Source: Chloroflexota bacterium (GTDB taxonomy: Bacteria; Chloroflexota; Dehalococcoidia; GIF9; UBA5629). Taken from it: a stretch of DNA of 7,251 nt. Under the pieces are notes generated by a model, which had not been told where the DNA came from, searched no databases, and worked only from the letters and a program-made list of their open reading frames with translations. The stretch spans positions 1 through 7,251 of the forward strand of contig JAPLHJ010000108.1 of assembly GCA_026389675.1 (NCBI GenBank). The letters are read 5' to 3'. Positions 4,955 to 7,251 of the stretch are shown here, one piece after another; position 1 is the first letter of the stretch, and each line of letters begins with the position of its first letter. Made by a program: the position numbers and the translations under genes.

Positions 4955-7024
4955 ATGCAGCAAACTGGACCTGATAAAATCCGCAACGTCGCCCTGCTTT
5001 CACATTCCGGCTCCGGCAAAACCTCCCTGGCTGAAGCCATGCTCTTCGATGCCGGCGCCATCAGCCGCATGGGCAACGTAGCCGATGGCACCACCACCTC
5101 CGATTACGACCCCGACGAGATAAAGCATAAGATAAGCATTAACCTTACTATACTGCCGCTGAACTGGAAGAACACCAAGATAAACCTCATCGATACACCG
5201 GGCTACCCGGACTTCGTGGGCGAGGTCAAATCGGCCCTGCGCGTGAGCGAAGCCGCGATCGTCGTGGTTTGCGCCGCCTCGGGAGTCGAGGTCGGCACGG
5301 AGCAGGTCTGGGGCTATGCCTCGGAGGCAAAGATACCGCGCCTGATTTTCATGAGCAAGATGGACCGCGAAAATGCCAACTTCGCCTTAACCCTCGAGCA
5401 GATACAATCCAAGTTGAATACACGCTGCCTGCCTATCCAGATCCCCATCGGCTCGCAGAAGGAATTCAAAGGCGTCGTCGACATCATCGCCAAAAAAGCC
5501 TATGCCGGCGCGCCGGTCAAGGAGATCGAGGTGCCAGCTTCAATGGCGGCGGATATCGACAGCGCCCGCGACAAGCTTATCGAGGCGGTAGTGGAAATCG
5601 ATGATGAGATAATGACCAGGTACCTGGATGGCGGGGAGATAACCACCGAAGAGATATATAAATGTTTAAAGGCTTCTACCCTGCAGGGCGGCATAATCCC
5701 CGTACTGGCCGGATCAGGCCTAACCAACAATGGAGCAGCGATGCTGCTTGACGCCATCGTGGAATACCTGCCTTCACCGGTTACCGCCGGCAGTTTCAAG
5801 GCAGTCAACGCCAGCGGCGCGGAAGAAGAAGTTAAGCCGGCAGCAGAGTCCCCGCTGGCCGCCCTGGTATTTAAAACGACCACCGACCCGCATGTGGGCA
5901 AGGTCAGCTTTTTCCGTGTCTATTCAGGTGTATTATCCAGCAATTCACAGGTTTGGAATGTGAATAAGGCGGCCGTCGAGAGGATCGGGCAGGTCTCCGT
6001 GCCGCGCGGCAAGAGCCAGGAAACCGTCAACCAGGTCATAACGGGGGACATCGGTTTGGTCGTCAAGCTGGCCAGTACCGCGTCTGGTGACACACTCGGC
6101 GTTAAAGAGCATCCTCTTAAACTCGCTTCCATCCAGTACCTTGCGCCTATTTTAAATAAGGCTGTCCACCCCAAATCCAAGGCAGACCTCGATAAGATGA
6201 GTTCGGGCCTGGCCAGGATATGCGAGGAGGACCCCAGCTTAAAGGCACAGCGTGAAGCCGATACCGGTGAGCTCACGCTGGGCGGTATGGGCGACACCCA
6301 CCTCGATATCGCCGCCAGCAGGCTGCAGCGCAAGTTCGCTGTGGAAGTGCTGCTGGATGTGCCCAGGGTACCATTCAAGGAGACTATCACCGTCCCTGTC
6401 GAGGCTGAATACAAGCATAAGAAACAGACCGGCGGGCACGGCCAGTACGGGCATGTTGTAATTAAGATTGAACCGTTGCCACCGAGTGGTGGTTTCGAAT
6501 TCGAGTCGAAGGTAGTGGGCGGCTCGGTGCCCAGGAACTTCATACCGGCCGTCGAGAAAGGCATCAAAGAAGCACGTGTCGAGGGCGTCATAGCCGGGTT
6601 CCCTGCCGTTGATATGAAGGTCACTCTCATAGACGGCAGCTTCCACCCGGTCGACTCCTCGGAGATGGCCTTCAAAATCGCCTCGGCCCAGGCCTTTAAA
6701 AAGGGCATGAGCGACGCGTCGCCGGTATTACTCGAGCCTATCATGAATATCACGGTCACCGTGCCCGACTCGTTTACCGGGGATATCATCGGCGACCTCA
6801 ATACCAAGCGCTCCCACGTGAGCGGCATGAACCCCAGCCAGGGCATGAATGTCATCCAGGCACAGGCCCCCCTGGCCGAGATACTCAGGTATGCCATCGA
6901 CCTGCGCTCCATGACTCAGGGCCGGGGAACCTTCACCGTTGGGTTCAGCCACTATCAGGCGGCGCCGGCGCCTATCGCACAAAAGATAGTCGCCCAGCAT
7001 AAGAGCGCAGCACAGCACGAGTAA
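4955..7024 (+). CDS. fusA: Elongation factor G-like translational GTPase (EF-G2 type)
   Basis: The 689-residue protein has all five EF-G domains: G domain (about 8-280), domain II (about 300-385), III (about 395-470), IV (about 475-600) and V (about 605-670). EF-G drives tRNA-mRNA translocation and ribosome recycling. Key motifs are G1 SHSGSGKT (16-23), G3 DTPGYPDF (80-87), G4 SKMD (134-137), QTGGHGQYGHV (491-501) and the domain IV tip DGSFHPVDSSE (560-570, His564). Canonical EF-G has AHIDAGKTT, DTPGHVDF and NKMD; the SGSGKTS P-loop, Tyr84 in place of the catalytic His and Ser134 place this protein in the EF-G-like (EF-G2) branch, so its exact role may differ from the main translocase. GAGGT (4944-4948) lies 6 nt before the ATG, and tandem TAA stops end the gene. 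Confidence 0.92.
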   Translation: MQQTGPDKIRNVALLSHSGSGKTSLAEAMLFDAGAISRMGNVADGTTTSDYDPDEIKHKISINLTILPLNWKNTKINLIDTPGYPDFVGEVKSALRVSEAAIVVVCAASGVEVGTEQVWGYASEAKIPRLIFMSKMDRENANFALTLEQIQSKLNTRCLPIQIPIGSQKEFKGVVDIIAKKAYAGAPVKEIEVPASMAADIDSARDKLIEAVVEIDDEIMTRYLDGGEITTEEIYKCLKASTLQGGIIPVLAGSGLTNNGAAMLLDAIVEYLPSPVTAGSFKAVNASGAEEEVKPAAESPLAALVFKTTTDPHVGKVSFFRVYSGVLSSNSQVWNVNKAAVERIGQVSVPRGKSQETVNQVITGDIGLVVKLASTASGDTLGVKEHPLKLASIQYLAPILNKAVHPKSKADLDKMSSGLARICEEDPSLKAQREADTGELTLGGMGDTHLDIAASRLQRKFAVEVLLDVPRVPFKETITVPVEAEYKHKKQTGGHGQYGHVVIKIEPLPPSGGFEFESKVVGGSVPRNFIPAVEKGIKEARVEGVIAGFPAVDMKVTLIDGSFHPVDSSEMAFKIASAQAFKKGMSDASPVLLEPIMNITVTVPDSFTGDIIGDLNTKRSHVSGMNPSQGMNVIQAQAPLAEILRYAIDLRSMTQGRGTFTVGFSHYQAAPAPIAQKIVAQHKSAAQHE

Positions 7025-7029
7025 TAAAT

Positions 7030-7087
7030 TTGGGATGGTTTAAAAACCCGTCCGGGTGCGGTTGCAGCTAAATCTGCACCTACAACA
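7030..7087. repeat. Small hairpin-rich intergenic segment, possible REP-like remnant
   Basis: Just after the EF-G-like gene, GGATGGTTTAAAAACCCGTCC can form an imperfect hairpin, and GGTGC/GCACC (with inner TGCAG/CTGCA as an alternative) forms a second. Such paired short palindromes resemble dispersed intergenic repeats, but only one copy is in the window. Confidence 0.25.
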
Positions 7088-7107
7088 ATTTCTTCAGAGT
7101 AAAACAA

Positions 7108-7139
7108 AAAGCCCCTGCCGGTGAACCGGCAGGGGCTTT
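7108..7139. terminator. Bidirectional intrinsic terminator
   Basis: AAAGCCCCTGCCGG and CCGGCAGGGGCTTT form a perfect 14-bp stem with a TGAA loop. On the minus strand the stem runs into TTTTTGTTTT, a strong U tract, so it ends the leftward gene entering at 7251. On the plus strand only three Ts are followed by C, so it is a weaker terminator for the EF-G-like gene, 84 nt after its stop. Confidence 0.92.
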
Positions 7140-7165
7140 CAATATCTTAACTTATTAACTTTGAA

Positions 7166-7251
7166 TTACGCGGCCAGCTCTTTGACCTTGGCAGTGAAGG
7201 CGGGCAGCACGATCTTCCAGTCGCCTACCACGCCGAAGCGGGCCTCTTTAA
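7166..7251 (-). CDS. Probable electron transfer flavoprotein alpha subunit, C-terminal end
   Basis: The last 27 codons before the TAA stop read KEARFGVVGDWKIVLPAFTA followed by KVKELAA; the start is outside the window. The pattern FGVVGDWKIVLPAFTAKVKEL resembles the C-terminus of ETF alpha/FixB proteins (ADYGIVGD...VVPALTEALK), where this segment closes the FAD-binding domain. ETF alpha, with ETF beta, binds FAD and passes electrons between acyl-CoA dehydrogenase-type enzymes and the respiratory chain. The frame ends 27 nt before a strong terminator hairpin oriented for it, which supports a real gene end. With so few residues the family call is tentative. Confidence 0.6.
   Translation of the reverse strand, partial: KEARFGVVGDWKIVLPAFTAKVKELAA

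Noticed and set aside
5920..6912. 330-codon minus-strand frame inside the EF-G-like gene, plus several shorter ones
   Set aside because: The plus-strand protein shows all EF-G domains through this span; the antisense frames have low-complexity Ser/Thr-rich translations and no motifs.

Overview
The window looks like a chromosomal housekeeping region from a Chloroflexi bacterium, most likely Dehalococcoidia. Three things point there: EF-Tu carries a four-cysteine insertion that I recall from Dehalococcoides-type EF-Tu; the 16S rRNA gene stands alone, with no tRNA, 23S or 5S gene after it in the window; and the 16S sequence reads like the Dehalococcoidia group. The lineage is judged from memory, not from a search. 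I see no mobile element, CRISPR array or defence island, so this is a largely ordinary region with some interesting small-scale RNA and promoter structure.

Layout. (1) Positions 1-1700, minus strand: a translation operon read as promoter, tRNA-Thr(TGT), tRNA-Tyr(GTA), tRNA-Thr(GGT), tuf (EF-Tu), rpmG (L33, cut by the window edge). The order matches the thrU-tyrU-glyT-thrT-tufB cluster of enterobacteria without the glycine tRNA; an AT-rich gap with a possible second promoter sits where glyT would be. (2) 1778-2258, plus strand: a 47-residue lysine-rich protein of unknown function and an acylphosphatase. (3) 2261-2992, minus strand: a DUF362 protein, convergent with the acylphosphatase and 2 bp from it. 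(4) 3131-4832, minus strand: a complete 16S rRNA unit with its promoter, 28-nt complementary arms flanking the gene (pre-16S processing stem) and a GNRA-capped hairpin in the trailer. (5) 4879-7024, plus strand: a gene for an EF-G-like translational GTPase, divergent from the 16S gene, with its own promoter. (6) 7108-7251: a strong hairpin terminator between convergent genes, then the last codons of a minus-strand gene that resembles the electron transfer flavoprotein alpha subunit.

Most of the window serves translation: decoding (three tRNAs, EF-Tu), the ribosome (16S rRNA, L33) and an EF-G-class factor. The best follow-ups are the inverted repeat surrounding the -35 box of the 16S promoter, the processing structures of the stand-alone 16S transcript, and the EF-G-like protein with altered GTPase motifs.
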